From positions 1 to 64,000 of the forward strand of contig JASXTE010000197.1 in the NCBI GenBank assembly GCA_030280995.1: a stretch of 64,000 nt of DNA, written 5' to 3'. Made by a program: the position numbers and the translations under genes. Below are positions 22,830 through 34,200 of the stretch, piece by piece. Every line of letters begins with the position of its first letter. Positions within the stretch are counted from its first letter, which is position 1. This DNA comes from Hemileia vastatrix. Its lineage: Eukaryota > Basidiomycota > Pucciniomycetes > Pucciniales > Zaghouaniaceae. Under the pieces are notes generated by a model. The model was given only the letters and a program-made list of their open reading frames with translations, did not search any database and was not told the DNA's origin.

Positions 22830-24792
22830 TCAGTGACTCAACAGGTAATGAACTTTGGAAGAAACTGGATCGAACCATTCTTTGAAGACGAATCCATCAC
22901 GGTAAAGACGCTTTGCTATGGAATCGAAGAAGACACGATGCCAGATTTGACGACTTGGATCAGCTGGAGAGAGAAGAGTAGAAGTTAAAGAGAGACAGTC
23001 CATCAGATCACGTTGTTCAAGCATGACGACTTCGTGTTCGTCTATAATCTTCTCAGAGTGACTGTTTTGTTCTCTGGCGATCATCGAAAGTGTGGCCCTT
23101 GAGAAGTAGTTAGTTTCTGAAAGTCAAAAGCACTCACCACGATAGCAATTCCAGACACAGCACCTTCCAGTCGATGACGAGAGGTTCGAATCGAATCCAG
23201 GTTGACCAAGCTGTTCTCTTCTCGCATCATCGCTTTCAATCGAGAAAGCAAAAGGTCTTTGATGCAATGGGAAAAGAAAGTCTAATGACACGAGCTTCTT
23301 CTCTCCGATTGGTATGTCCCAACTTAGTTGATCGAGCAATGCTGTGAATCCCTGAAATGAGACGAGAATTGCAGAAGTGAGACGGCAAGGTCAGTCGAAC
23401 AGAAAAGATTAGGGTGAGAACTGAGTTGTTAGAACCTTCGGGTCGGAAACTCACTCTATAAGTGATGGCACTCAAATCGGAGGCATTTGTACCTGGACCA
23501 CAAGAAGAAGATTGGTCGAAAATCAGTATTGGTATCAAACAAAGTCAGGACTCGGGCAGACCAAGACTATACGTTCGCGAAATGAAATCTCACCTTCGCC
23601 CTCTCTCCCTGGTTTTGAAGGTTGAGACGATAGCACGACATCTTTGAGAGACTGTAGGAATAGGAGAAGTAACAAAGGAAAACGAGTTAGAGAGAGGAAT
23701 TACAAGGACTTCGCTGCCTTGTCTGTCGACTCACAAGTTCCATTTGTTTTATCGTTTCAACATCGAACCACTCTCTCTCATCTCTATTCATGGCTCTTTT
23801 ATCTTTAGAGCCAATAATTTCCAGACAGAGCTCTTGAATCCCTCTCTCGCTCGCGAAGCACATTAGAGAGTCAGCTTGAGCTGCGTTCATTATTGGGACT
23901 GAAAGAAGATCGAAGCCACGTCAGCGTCGACACTTTACTCAGTGAGCTCGCTCTTACATCTTAACTTACCTCTTCCATATCTCGACCAATGGAGAAAAAG
24001 CTTCATCTCTTCTTCAAACACGTCCAAGAAGATAGTCTCGTCTGGTTTGGCTTCGCGACAACGCGAGAATGCTCTTTTGAGAGAGAGAGACACAGAGAGA
24101 GAGAAAGGGTTGGGAAAGAGGTTGCTCAAATGGTGAGAATCTAGACTGATGAAAAAGAAATCAACTTTGACGAGAGGTCGAGTTTCTCTTGAAGAACAGA
24201 AGGGAAGTAGTCTTGAGAGCGTCGAAGCTCGGCGAACACCGAGATTGCTCGATGACTTCGCATCTACCCTCTCTAGCTTTCATCTCAACTCTGACTTGCA
24301 AGATTCAAACATTTATTCGCAAATATCGAATTCAATCGGTGACCACGCTCTTCCAGTGAGCTAGCAGCACATCCTTCTTCTGAGGCCTCGCCATTCGAAT
24401 TCCCCTTGTCCCAGTGAGCCACCTCAACGGTCTACTCACCGATAGTTCATGAACTTCTTTGGCACAGTTATTGCAGAATCCATCAACTGAATTCTCACCA
24501 AAAGGGATCTATCATAAACCTTTTCTAATTGACCGCTGTAAACTCTCGAGTGCATGCTTGGAGGTTTTGGCGCTGGCGCATTGTGATTGGATGGAGTAGA
24601 GATGTCTTGTTCCCGTCCATTCGAGTCACTTGGAGGCGAGTACTGAAACAATCCTGATTCCACATGATTTTGATCGTTGGAGTTTTCAGAAAGGAAAGGA
24701 TTGGGCGAAGAAGTTGGCGACTTTGGATTTGAGACTGAGACCGAGACTGCTCTTGCTTCTCTAGTTGGTGAGATGACAGAATCGAGTTCCAT
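22830..24792 (-). CDS. Multi-exon protein of unknown function
   Basis: Not recognised. Exons in phase: 24792-24440 (Ser/Pro-rich leader, then 'GQLEKVYDRSLLVRIQLMDS'), 24073-23970, 23898-23735, 23651-23594, 23492-23455, 23351 to about 23144 and about 23103-22830. All introns have GTGAGT-like or GTAAGT donors; the first is long (about 365 nt). After the leader the protein looks helical ('FEEEMKLFLHWSRYGRVPIM', 'MIAREQNSH'), possibly a helical-repeat fold, ending 'SKVHYLLSH'. The last junction is out of phase by one base. The end of the penultimate exon reads better one frame over ('SRHRLEGAVSGIAIV'), so one or two indels like those in neighbouring genes probably lie at about 23200-23140. Gene existence is likely; exact model uncertain. 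Confidence 0.45.
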
Positions 24793-25102
24793 GATTGAAT
24801 TGTATATGTTTCTAGTTCAGTGGTAGAACAACAAAAAAGCTCCACAGCTTCTTAATTCGAGAAGAGATGCTCTTCCAGTACTCTCGAAGTGAGAAGAAGA
24901 GATGGGGAAAGGTTCACCAAGTCCTCTCTCTGATTGTCATCTTTTCTTTATTCCAGCTGCGAATGAAACAAGGAACAAAAGGATCAAGGAAGAAAGTGAA
25001 GAACAGAAGCGACCCATCCCTATAGAGGTCAGGATGTCAAGTCAGCGCCTTCTTGTTTTGCTTCGTTATTTATCTCAACCCCTCAACATCACCCGCCAAA
25101 TC
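24793..25102. other. Divergent intergenic region
   Basis: 310 bp between a minus-strand start (24792) and the deacetylase start (25103). In-frame ATGs at 24902 and 25037 would extend the deacetylase N-terminally with a basic, non-conserved stretch; I treat this as 5' leader. No TATA box seen. Confidence 0.35.
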
Positions 25103-26640
25103 ATGACCATTCTATCCTTCAGCAACCTGCAGATACTACAAGAAGACGGGACCACCTCGATTGACTCACTCTTCGTGGATCAAACGACAGGCCTCATCGT
25201 CGAGAAGCCTGATGGACTGGTGGAGGTCGAAGAGGTCCAGCTGCAACAAAGCGAGGATCTTCTCCTTTCAGGTGGGTCTCTCAACTACTGTCCTGTGATC
25301 TTCTGAAAAGGAATTCATCAGGTCCTAGAATCAGACAACCATTGCTAATCGCTTATCGCTTGTCACGTCTCTTCTTTCTCTTCTTCACAGCTTGCCTCAT
25401 CGATGTCCAGATAAACGGATGCTTTCTCCACGATTTCAGCGGCCTCAGAGATGATTCACCAGAAAGTATAGCAGGCTACAACTCAGGACTAGACAGGGTC
25501 TGTTCTAGATTGGTAGAGACGGGCGTCGGATCCTTCGTTCCAACTCTCTTCACAAGTCATGAAAGTTCTTATCCTACAACACTTTCTCTTCTGAAGCCTA
25601 GCAATAGGGCTGGAGCTCGGATCCTGGGATTCCATGCTGAAGGTCCATTCATGAATCCTTTGAAGAAAGGTGCTCACCAAGAGGAATTGTTGAGGGAAGC
25701 CGAAGAAGGCATAGAATCTTTCGAAAAGGTTTATGGAAAAGAGAATGTCGGGCACTCTACGAAAGACGGCGAGGAGTTAGTGAGGATGATAACTCTTGCT
25801 CCGGAAGTCAAAGGAGTACAAGAATCGATTTCTGAGTTGGCAAAGAGAGGGATTCGAGTGGGCATTGGACACAGGTGAGTAGAAAGAAGACTTGCAGCAT
25901 CGCTTCGAAGCTCATCTCTTCCCTTTGTCTCTCTATTTTCTCTCACAGCAACGCAAGTTACGAACAAGCTGAAAAGGCGGTTCAAAATGGAGCGACTCTA
26001 GTGACTCATCTTTTCAATGCGATGTCTCCTTTAAATCATCGACAGCCAGGTCTTGCAGGCTTTGCTCTCTCTTCTCGAGAATCGTCGTCTTCAACTCCCA
26101 CACTTTTCTATTCTCTGATCGCAGATGGCATTCACCTATCTCCTCATGTGGTCAGACTAGCATACAGAGCCAATCCAAGGGCTTGTATTCTCATCACTGA
26201 TGCTCTACCCCCGCTCGATCCGAGTCTAGAAGATGGGATCTATCCCTGGTCGAGAGGGAGTCAGTTGCGAAAGGAAGGAGATGCTCTCTATGTCAAAGAT
26301 ACAAACACTCTAGCTGGAACGTGAGTAGTAAGAAACTGTCACGACAGGGTCAAAGAGACTTCTTTGAGTTAGAATCGCTGACAACTGACTATGAACCTCG
26401 AACTTCTCCCGTCTTCCCAGTTGCGCTTCGCTCTCGAAATGCGTTCGAAATCTCTCCAAGTTCGCTTCCATTCCCTTTTCTGAAGCTCTTATCTGTGCAA
26501 CTCTACATCCTGCTCAATTTCTAGGGATGGAAGACAAGATCGGAAGGCTTCGAGTTGGCAATCGAGCTGACGTTTGCCTGTGGGATCGAGAAGGAGAGCT
26601 GAAAGGTGTCTGGATAGGTGGGAAAAGGCTGGTGGGATGA
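25103..26640 (+). CDS. nagA: N-acetylglucosamine-6-phosphate deacetylase, 4 exons, 414 aa
   Basis: Exons 25103-25271, 25391-25874, 25949-26320 and 26421-26640 join without a frame error. The enzyme removes acetate from GlcNAc-6-P, giving glucosamine-6-P, in cytosolic GlcNAc/chitin catabolism. Amidohydrolase landmarks in order: 'LIDVQINGCFLHDFS' (the D-x-Q-x-N-G strand), 'GFHAEGPF' (metal-ligand Glu), 'GIGHSNASYEQA' (metal-ligand His across an intron), 'ATLVTHLFNAMSPL' (second His), 'LIADGIHLS', 'ILITDAL' (catalytic Asp) and 'GRLRVGNRADVCLWD'. All expected active-site residues are visible and the length is normal for the family. The start was chosen where similarity begins; upstream in-frame ATGs exist. 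The ERV2-like gene follows 142 bp downstream on the same strand, with no functional link evident. Confidence 0.93.
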
Positions 26641-26782
26641 AGTCAAATATTTGTATCATCGATAGAAAAATGCAATCTTGTTGTCTGAACATGAGTAGAA
26701 CGAGGAAGATCAAACAAGATAGACTTTCGAGAGACTTGTGCACTTCGAATCTTGACCTTGCCCAACCAACACTTTTTCCAGG

Positions 26783-28044
26783 ATGCTGTCAAGGTTTCTT
26801 CAACTGTTCCTACTTTGCTCGCTGGTTCTTCTGGTTCCATCCTTAATCTACCTCTCAAGTTCATCCTCACCCTCAATTCTAGATTCAGGCCATCTCTATG
26901 CCCCAGGATCGATACTACCGAATGGCAAGGTAGCTGGAGATGAAAGTGCACAAATGAATCAAGGGAATGGATTTGAATCAGACAATAACTTGGATTCGAC
27001 AAATGTACCCAATGGTTGGAAATGGCCAGATTCAATCATGAATCCTTTACACAAGGCTGAGGATTATTGGAAGAATTTCAATAAGGTAGACAAGACTTTG
27101 GAAATCAAAGAGGATTGGGACAATGACAAGAAGTTGGCTCAGGATAGATTGCTAGAGGCTGCTAAGGGTGCAAGTACTACTTCAGTGGCTGGGCAAGGGA
27201 GTGGCGTCATCATGGCAAAGATGAAGAATGAGACTGCAAAGTGAGTGATAGAATGCAAGATGGTGATAGCAAGGTCACCAGAAGTAGTCGACTCTCTTAT
27301 CGCTGCCCTTCAGAAATCTCCACTGAATTTGAAGTATCATGGATGAAGGAACTTTAAGTCTTAAATAGCAGCTTTTCAAGTTCAGGTAGAGAGCCGGGAT
27401 ATTGAATCGAGTGTTCTTTCTCTCTCTCCTCTATTCCATCTTCCCCCTTCCTTTACCTTTCCTCTCTCAGGGCTGAGTTAGGACGAGCTACTTGGAAATT
27501 CCTTCATACAATGACCTTGAGATATCCAGAACATCCAACTCCATCGGATCGAGAAGCTCTCTCTCAATTCATGCACTTGTTCTCCAAACTCTATCCATGC
27601 GGAGAATGTGCTTCTCATTTCCAAGCTCTACTCAAGGAACTACCTCCTCAAACAAGTAGTAGAAACGCTGCTGCAGGCTGGTTATGTGCAGCTCATAATA
27701 GGGTAAACGATAGGTTAAAGAAACCAAGGTTCCCTTGTGACAAGTTGGACGAAAATTACGACTGTGGTTGTGGAACTGAGGAGACAACGACAACGAAGTC
27801 AATTGGTCCTCAGAATGTTATTGAGATACCTTCTACTATTCAGACGAATCTGGAATCATCACCTACAAGTTCACTTTCAAGTCCAAACGAGAAATCGGTT
27901 CAGAGTCTGGCGGATTTGACCCCTCAGAATTGGGTTCCACCTCCTCTTCCAATCCTTTCAAAACGAGAGTCTCGTTATTTCATAGATCATCTAACTCAAT
28001 TCCAGAAGAGACAGGAGTCTTGTCAATGTCGAGCGCTGATCTAG
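26783..28044 (+). CDS. ERV2: Erv2-type FAD sulfhydryl oxidase, 2 exons, 343 aa
   Basis: Exons 26783-27240 and 27471-28044. The protein starts with a signal-anchor helix ('RFLQLFLLCSLVLLVPSLIY'). After a polar linker comes the Erv/ALR domain: 'RATWKFLHTMTLRYPEHPT', 'FMHLFSKLYPCGECASHFQ' with the C-x-x-C redox pair (CGEC), 'NAAAGWLCAAHNRVNDRLKK' with the H-N-x-V-N FAD-binding motif, and 'FPCDKLDENYDCGCG'. The membrane anchor points to the ER-lumen enzyme (Erv2) rather than mitochondrial Erv1. It passes electrons from protein dithiols via FAD to O2, feeding disulfide formation. The C-terminal 90 residues are Ser/Pro-rich and contain a further Cys pair close to the end (CQC), which could act as a shuttle pair; that is inference. 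Confidence 0.86.
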
Positions 28045-28407
28045 AATCTTTGTAATTGTACTCCTTTTGTTACTGAATGGATTCGCTTTCGTTCTCCCTC
28101 ATCCCCTGCGAGCAGAGAGATCACAGATTTGATTCAATCGTTTGAGAAGGGAAAGGCATTGATTTCGGTTGCAGAATTTCGTGGAAAAGATTGAGATGAT
28201 GGTTACATTGAAAGAGTTTTCTTTTTGACAAATCGATGACGAGAGTTGACGTGGGATGACCAACAGAAGAAGACGACAAGATTGAACGAATCAAACGGAA
28301 GCTAAGCGAGAGAACGAGAATTTGACAAGGTGGAGGGAAAAGAAGGCCAAATGAACAAAAGAGAAGTTGAGGGACATTAAGATCGTGAAGAATGTGAAAA
28401 GAATTGT
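28045..28407. other. Convergent intergenic stretch
   Basis: 363 bp between the ERV2-type stop and the stop of the shikimate-dehydrogenase-like gene. It should hold both 3' UTRs. No frame or structure of note. Confidence 0.35.
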
Positions 28408-30006
28408 CTAAACGAGAACGGGTTGAGAACGAGCTTGATTTCTATTCAATTGACTCCCTCCACTTTTCGAAACATTTGAACCTAAACCAGTGGTGGTGTT
28501 GATAGTAGGAGTTGGGATAGTAGTTGAAGAAGAAGAAGTAGTGGAAGGAACAATGATATCGTTCATTGCCAAAACCATTTCTCTAGCATTTCTTTCGATT
28601 TGACTTCCCAAAGGACCTTGATCTCCAGCTCTGGTGGAGTATGAAGCTGGATCTTCTACTACTTCTTGATCAGGATTGGTTTCTAGTTGCTTGAGGATCT
28701 GAGCAGAAGCGGCAAACATTCTTGCTTGAGCTAAACCTTGTTCAATCATAGCTTCGACTCCACCGATTGAAGCCCATTGACCTGCTTGAGAAGCGTAAGC
28801 CAACAATGGAGTTAGACGTGGCTTGTAGCACATGTCCAAGAAAGGTCTGTTTGCTGGAAGTGGGATCTCGTTGGAGGCTAAAGATGGAGTTTGAGAAGAG
28901 TTCCATTCCGAAAGAGCGTGGTAAGGCTCGTCGAAGAAGGCGTGGGCGAGTTGGTAGACCTGTTGGAAGGGAGATGACGACGTAGAATGCATGTCAGTAT
29001 GTGAGACTAGAGAACAGAAGACTGTGAATGTTGCAAAAGATAGAATCCGAAGATTACTCACCATCTTTTCATCTTCACTTTGAGGTTCGAAAGCTGGAAT
29101 GGCACCGACGGCGGCAGCGATTGGACCTAATTCACCATTCTTTCTCTTCTCAGCTTCGATGTCGAACTCTTCTTGACTTCTCAAAGATCTTAAATCGATA
29201 CCGCTTCCAGTTGATTTGAAGTGATCAATGACGTCTTGAGTTTCACCTCTGTCTCTGTTCAAAAGGTACAATGGAGAGAAACCGAGTTTGGACATTGCGT
29301 AGACTGCACTTCTACAAGTTCCACCACTTCCGATGATGAATGCAGAATAAGGTTTGTTGTTTACTGGAGATTTGGGATAAGAGTAATCACCATCCAAATA
29401 AGATGAAGGTTCCAAAGAGTTTTGTAGAGCACAAGATCTTAAAACTGCATGTCTGATACCTAGATAATCTGTATTTGTTCCCAACATTCTTTTCTTTCCT
29501 TCTGATTTCGAGTTTGGTGGTAAGACTACGATGGTGTTTACGGTTTGAGTGGCAGTTGAAGAATCAGAGAGTTCGTCCAAGATTTCCGTTGGGCCTAGTT
29601 TCTTTGCTACTTCCACCTTCAATGGCATTGTTACTGATGCTCCACCGAAAGATGGATCATCTCTGACCATTGATTTGAAATGTGGTTCTGAGATCGACTT
29701 GGTGTCGCATAAGGAATAGGTTGGTGGATTGGAGGAGGATTGGCTTGAAGGCAGTGCTTGAAGGATGAGATTATGAAAGGCTGGAGATGCACTGTGAGAG
29801 ATTGGGAAACCGAAGAGACGATGACGACGTGGTGCTGATGCGATTTGAGATTCGGTTGGATGAGCTGGTGGTAGTGGAACAGTCATATCTGAGAGAGAAC
29901 GAGTAGGGGGTGGAGTGGGACGAAGAGAAGTGGTCAGGTTAGAACTTAGGAGTGAAGAAGATGGACTGCGTCCCTCTACGCTACGATTGAAGGGACTTTC
30001 GCTCAC
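28408..30006 (-). CDS. Shikimate/quinate dehydrogenase-like protein, 2 exons, 498 aa (532 if the intron is retained)
   Basis: SDH landmarks: 'RLFGFPISHSASPAFHN' (substrate-binding start), 'GGASVTMPLKVEV' (catalytic Lys in V-T-x-P-x-K), 'GTNTDYLG' (catalytic Asp), 'FIIGSGGTCRSAVYAMSKLG' (Rossmann G-x-G-G) and a C-terminal 'YKPRLTPLL..A...GQWASIGGVEAMIEQ'. It would reduce dehydroshikimate or a related compound with NAD(P)H. A free-standing form in a fungus is distinct from the SDH domain of pentafunctional AROM. It could instead be a quinate-pathway enzyme or a catalytically divergent regulator. Exons 30006-29062 and 28959-28408 flank a GTGAGT...CAACAG intron of 102 nt that is in frame and stop-free. 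Removing it restores 'EDEKMVYQLAHAFFDEPYHAL'. The N-terminal 45 residues and the last 45 are Ser/Pro/Thr-rich and not part of the fold. Confidence 0.8.
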   Translation of the reverse strand: MSESPFNRSVEGRSPSSSLLSSNLTTSLRPTPPPTRSLSDMTVPLPPAHPTESQIASAPRRHRLFGFPISHSASPAFHNLILQALPSSQSSSNPPTYSLCDTKSISEPHFKSMVRDDPSFGGASVTMPLKVEVAKKLGPTEILDELSDSSTATQTVNTIVVLPPNSKSEGKKRMLGTNTDYLGIRHAVLRSCALQNSLEPSSYLDGDYSYPKSPVNNKPYSAFIIGSGGTCRSAVYAMSKLGFSPLYLLNRDRGETQDVIDHFKSTGSGIDLRSLRSQEEFDIEAEKRKNGELGPIAAAVGAIPAFEPQSEDEKMVSNLRILSFATFTVFCSLVSHTDMHSTSSSPFQQVYQLAHAFFDEPYHALSEWNSSQTPSLASNEIPLPANRPFLDMCYKPRLTPLLAYASQAGQWASIGGVEAMIEQGLAQARMFAASAQILKQLETNPDQEVVEDPASYSTRAGDQGPLGSQIERNAREMVLAMNDIIVPSTTSSSSTTIPTPTINTTTGLGSNVSKSGGSQLNRNQARSQPVLV

Positions 30007-31213
30007 TTTCTATAGAAGATTGAAAAGAAGATGATAGAAGAGATGAAGGAGGAGATTCGAATTTCGAGGCCCTTATAAGGCAAAGAATGACTTTTCACTT
30101 TCTTCCACTCATGCTTCGCAGGGGCCTCCCTATCTGCTAATCATTTCACCGCTTCGGTATTTCCTCTCTCGGCGCTTCGTCTGACACGTTCCCCACAATT
30201 TCTGAGATTGAACATCTTCTTGGAAACTGTAGAAGCCTCATTTGACTCGAGGTTGAATCGACTTTGAAGAGAGAGTCAGAGAGAGCGCTTTGCTCACCCT
30301 CTTCTTCTCTGTCTTCCCATCTCTACTCGCAGCTCTACCTCACTGATACTGTTCTTCTTGTAAGATTTGCCTTACGAAACAGATTCAATTCGAACTATCT
30401 TGCATTGAATTGAATCTTTTTCACCCTGAAAGAAGTTTCAAGAGAGGCTTTGAAGATCGCATCTCGTCAAAGACATCTCCAAAGAGCGTCAACAATTTTC
30501 CGAACTTCTCATCGCTGACCACCAGTTTCACCCTAGCGTCGCCGATAAGGGCTTCATAATAGTATGAAAATAGAGCCAGGCATGCAGGCATGTATCCAGC
30601 TTGAGGAGCGAATTTGCTAATGATGTCATTCATCGTCTATCCGTTGACGTCTTCTTTTCGACTCCCGAAGCTGAGAGTCGCTTCCTGGATTCCCTGCTCC
30701 TCAAATATTTCTCCCATTTTTCCCAACTTTTGTAAATCATATTTTAGCTTGGTTTAAGTGGGCTGCGCAAAGTCAAACTTGGTCCATCTTGGTGGCAAAA
30801 CTCCAAAAGGGCTAGAAAGCAAAGGCAAGGAAAACTCACCTCTTAAGCCTTGCTCGTGTCTATCCTCATCACGACCAGAATTGTTCATCTCTTGACAAAG
30901 GTTCTGCCCCATTTAGCGTTGGATCCTCAAAGAGGTGAGTGGCGAGGCCCTTTAAGGAGAGAAAGTCAAGAGAGAAGCTGCGAGAGCTTCGGGGAGGAGG
31001 ACTCGTTCCGAAAAACGATTTCTTGATGGAGTTGAAGGTTCGAAGGAAAGATGAGATTTTCGAGTAAAAGAAATGGCTACGGAAAAGCAAATGTGTTGGG
31101 TTGTTGAGAGGATCGACATGGACGGAAGAGACGCTTCCATTTTCACTCTCTTTCCTTTACTCACCAAATTCAACAAACTCGTAATCAAATCAAGACTTGA
31201 AAGAGTGTCGAAG
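30007..31213. other. 1.2-kb divergent regulatory region; one doubtful small frame
   Basis: Separates the SDH-like gene (minus) from the Zn2Cys6 regulator (plus). It includes a palindromic CCTTATAAGG at 30071-30080, a TATA-like element about 65 bp upstream of the SDH-like ATG. A 70-codon minus-strand frame at 30633-30421 ('GYMPACLALFSYYYEALIGD') has protein-like composition but no recognised relatives or splice context. The rest looks noncoding; frames over 30869-31377 minus are antisense to the regulator's first exon. Confidence 0.35.
30071..30080 (-). promoter_or_regulatory. TATA-like palindrome upstream of the SDH-like gene
   Basis: CCTTATAAGG, 65-74 bp upstream of the ATG at 30006. Reading TATAAG on the minus strand, it is at a plausible distance for a core promoter in a gene with a short leader. 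Evidence is position and sequence only. Confidence 0.3.
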
Positions 31214-34200
31214 ATGGCAGAAGATTCTGCTGCTCGACCAAAGAAGAGACCAAGAGTAAAGAGAGCTTGCGATCGATGCTTCAGGTAAGTAGATAGATTG
31301 GAAATAGAAACTTGGAAGCTGGAGGATTGGAAGGAAGTCGAAGTGGATGCTTCAACATCACTCTCTCCGGTAGACAATCAGGCGTGTAATGCTTCCAGAA
31401 GTCTTGATTGAACTTGGATGCTTCCATATTCCAATCCTATAAAGCGTCGTCTGATGCGAGAGCAAGAGGATCTTCTCTCTTTGAGACCCAACCTCCATTC
31501 CTCTACTCCCCACAAATGCTTACTCTTTAACGTCTCTCTTTCCACCTCATCGCGCATCTACCAACTACTTTATATCTCCAGCTCAAAGGATAAATGCAAT
31601 GGGGAGACTCCTTGCGGCATGTGTCAAAAGACAAAGTCACAATGCACCTACGATCGACCTCAGCAAAGAAGAGGTCCTCAAGCTGGAATGAGAACAAAGC
31701 TGGAAGCAAAAATCGAAATTCTGGAAAGCATCCTAGGTTACTTTTTAGATCAACTCGATAGTGAGATCCGTCTCAAGGTCCTGCCGACTCTGGATCTCAA
31801 TGCTCAAATGGATGACGACAATCACAGCTCTCCGGATCAAGAGGAAGGAGAAGAAGCTGCGACCAATGACATCTACCCTTCTCCAAAGAACAAATCCCAA
31901 ATGGCTGCTCTTTGGAGGAAATCTGATTTCGCATCGACTGTAGCTCCGAGTTTGGGTCTGGAATTGGGAAGTAAAGATCCAAAGGAGGAAGATGGAGATT
32001 CGAAGAAGAAGCCTGCTGCCACAAAACCAACAAAGACCAACAAATCGGCTGCTGGGGTAGGCACTGTTTCGAATGAAGCCGAAAGTTCGAAAGGGAAAGG
32101 AAAAGCGAGGATTGACTCTGCAACTAGTTCCTCATCTTCTTCTGTCAACAACGTGGGTCATCAACGTCAAGAGAGTGAGACTGGAGGATCACCTTTCTCC
32201 AGTGGAATGGGACCACCTCAATTCGGTGCAGCACCTGGTTTCCATCAAAGAAATGCAAGTCAATCTTCGAATCAGAACTTGGCGATCGGAATACGAAGTC
32301 CAGCTTTCCAGGACAACGAGACCAGACTTCCTCCAGGTCCTTCCTCTCCCAATCGAATTTGGGAAAGATCTCCTCACGCTCTTCATCAACCTCCATTCAC
32401 TTCTGCAAACTATTCACATCAAGTGCCTCAACCACACTACTCGGCAATGTACGCTCCTCCCGCTCCTCTTCCTTCTTCTTCTCGTCAATATCTACCTCCC
32501 TCGAGAGCTAGATCAAATGCAACTCATCAACTTCTCGAACAAATGGCAACTCTACCTAGAGAATTGGAGGAAGAACTAGACAATCTACTCTCAGCATTCT
32601 TTCAACATTATCACATCATCACTCCTTTCGTCGACAAAGCAGCTCTTCTCAGGTGGACCTCAGAGAACGGAGTCAGACGATTCTCTCAAGCTGCTGTCAG
32701 TGGAGAGCAGACAGGAACTCTAGCCCTGGTCTTAGCTATCTGCTCGCTGAGTGCAGCCAGGTCAGCTGATGCTGCAAAGGTTGGAGACGCCGAGACAGCT
32801 GAAAGGTTGAGACTGATCTCTCTCTCTGAAGATTGCCACGCTCGAGCTAGGGCTCTCTTCTTTTGCTCGGAGAGTGGTTCAGTTATCAATTCGGGAGCTG
32901 CTCACAGTTCTCCTGGTGGTAGAGCTGATGGAACTGGAGATTTCGAAGCTGTTCAATGCATGTTGATCCTGGCTATAGTCGACATCATCCAGAATAGATC
33001 CACTAGAGCTTGGATTGGGTTGGGAATGGCTATTCGGTTGGCTCAAGACATGGGACTTCAACTAGAAGGTAGAAACATCAATACGCCAGCTCCCTCTAGA
33101 GTATCGACACCTAGACCTTCTAGCTCAAGCATAGGAAAAGCTCTCGGCTCTCCTAGTGGATTGGAGATGAGCTCATCGAAGGATGGAACAGCAACTGGAG
33201 ACAGAGAACGAACGACAAGTTTCAGTGCGAACTCAAATCTTCCTCCTCAACCTTCTCCTCTCTCGAACAAACCTTCCACTTCAAATCACAATCAAAATCA
33301 AGCCACAGCTGCTCAGCACAGGTCCAAGATCCATGCGGATCAGATTCGAAGGCTGACTTGGTGGGCTCTATTCAATTACGATTCCTTCCTTTCCATCGCT
33401 CTAGGTCGTCCAACTGCCATTCGTCGATCGGAATTCGATACTCTTCATCCGGATCCAGCAGAAAGCGACGAAGAGTGGGCTCTTTGTACAGCTCATTCTC
33501 CATGCGCTCTCGCTCCTGACAGTCAAGAACTGCAAGTAGGTCCGACAGGTCTAGGAAAGACAGTCAAGGCTAGGATGATCAGTACATTCGTAGCTCAAAC
33601 CGGTCTTTCGGAAGTCCTTTCGGATCTGGCCAGGATAGTTCAAACGAAAGCTCAACCCAAACCTGGAGGAGAAAGCGTGGTAGCTCAGCATCATGCCTTA
33701 CTAGCTAGACTTCACGAATGGAGAAACAATCTACCTTCTCATCTTCAAGATTGCATCGTCGCAAACGAGACTCCAACTTCTCTAGCAGGTCCTTCGATGC
33801 CGACATCTCCGTCTCCTCCAAACGTTTGGTCTCTAGCCCTTCACTATCACTTCGCTTTCATCATCGCTCAGAGAGCTCTCGCCGGTGCTTTGGCAAAGGA
33901 GAGAGCCGACGCTCTAGCGCCTCAAGCCACCGATCCTCTAGTCGACGATAACACCATCTCGAGTCTTTGGGATACCAGAGCTGCTAGAATTGCTTCCGCT
34001 AGATCGGGAGAAGACAGCAAGAATCAATCTTCAGGTGTCAGGAATTCATCGTCTGGGAAATCCGATTTCTTCAAGGTTACAATTGCAAGTCCAACTTCTG
34101 AACATGCTTTACCTAGATTACTAGCCAGATACATTTCAGCTTTCGGTCCAGCCTCTCTACCGCCAACTTCTGCTTTCTACGCTTTAGCTTCTGCTCATGC

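Noticed and set aside
24082..24112. GA-rich tract as a regulatory element or satellite
   Set aside because: It is the complement of the polypyrimidine tract of a predicted intron (acceptor at 24075-24074), which explains it.
24902..25102. Longer N-terminus for the deacetylase from ATG at 24902 or 25037
   Set aside because: The extra residues are basic and unlike the family; similarity starts at about 25103.
25103..28044. Deacetylase plus Erv2-type oxidase as a functional operon-like pair
   Set aside because: Separate eukaryotic genes with their own introns and no known shared pathway; adjacency alone is weak evidence.
30869..31377. Minus-strand 141-codon frame opposite the first exon of the Zn2Cys6 gene
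   Set aside because: It overlaps a well-supported zinc-cluster exon and intron on the other strand and has no recognisable features.
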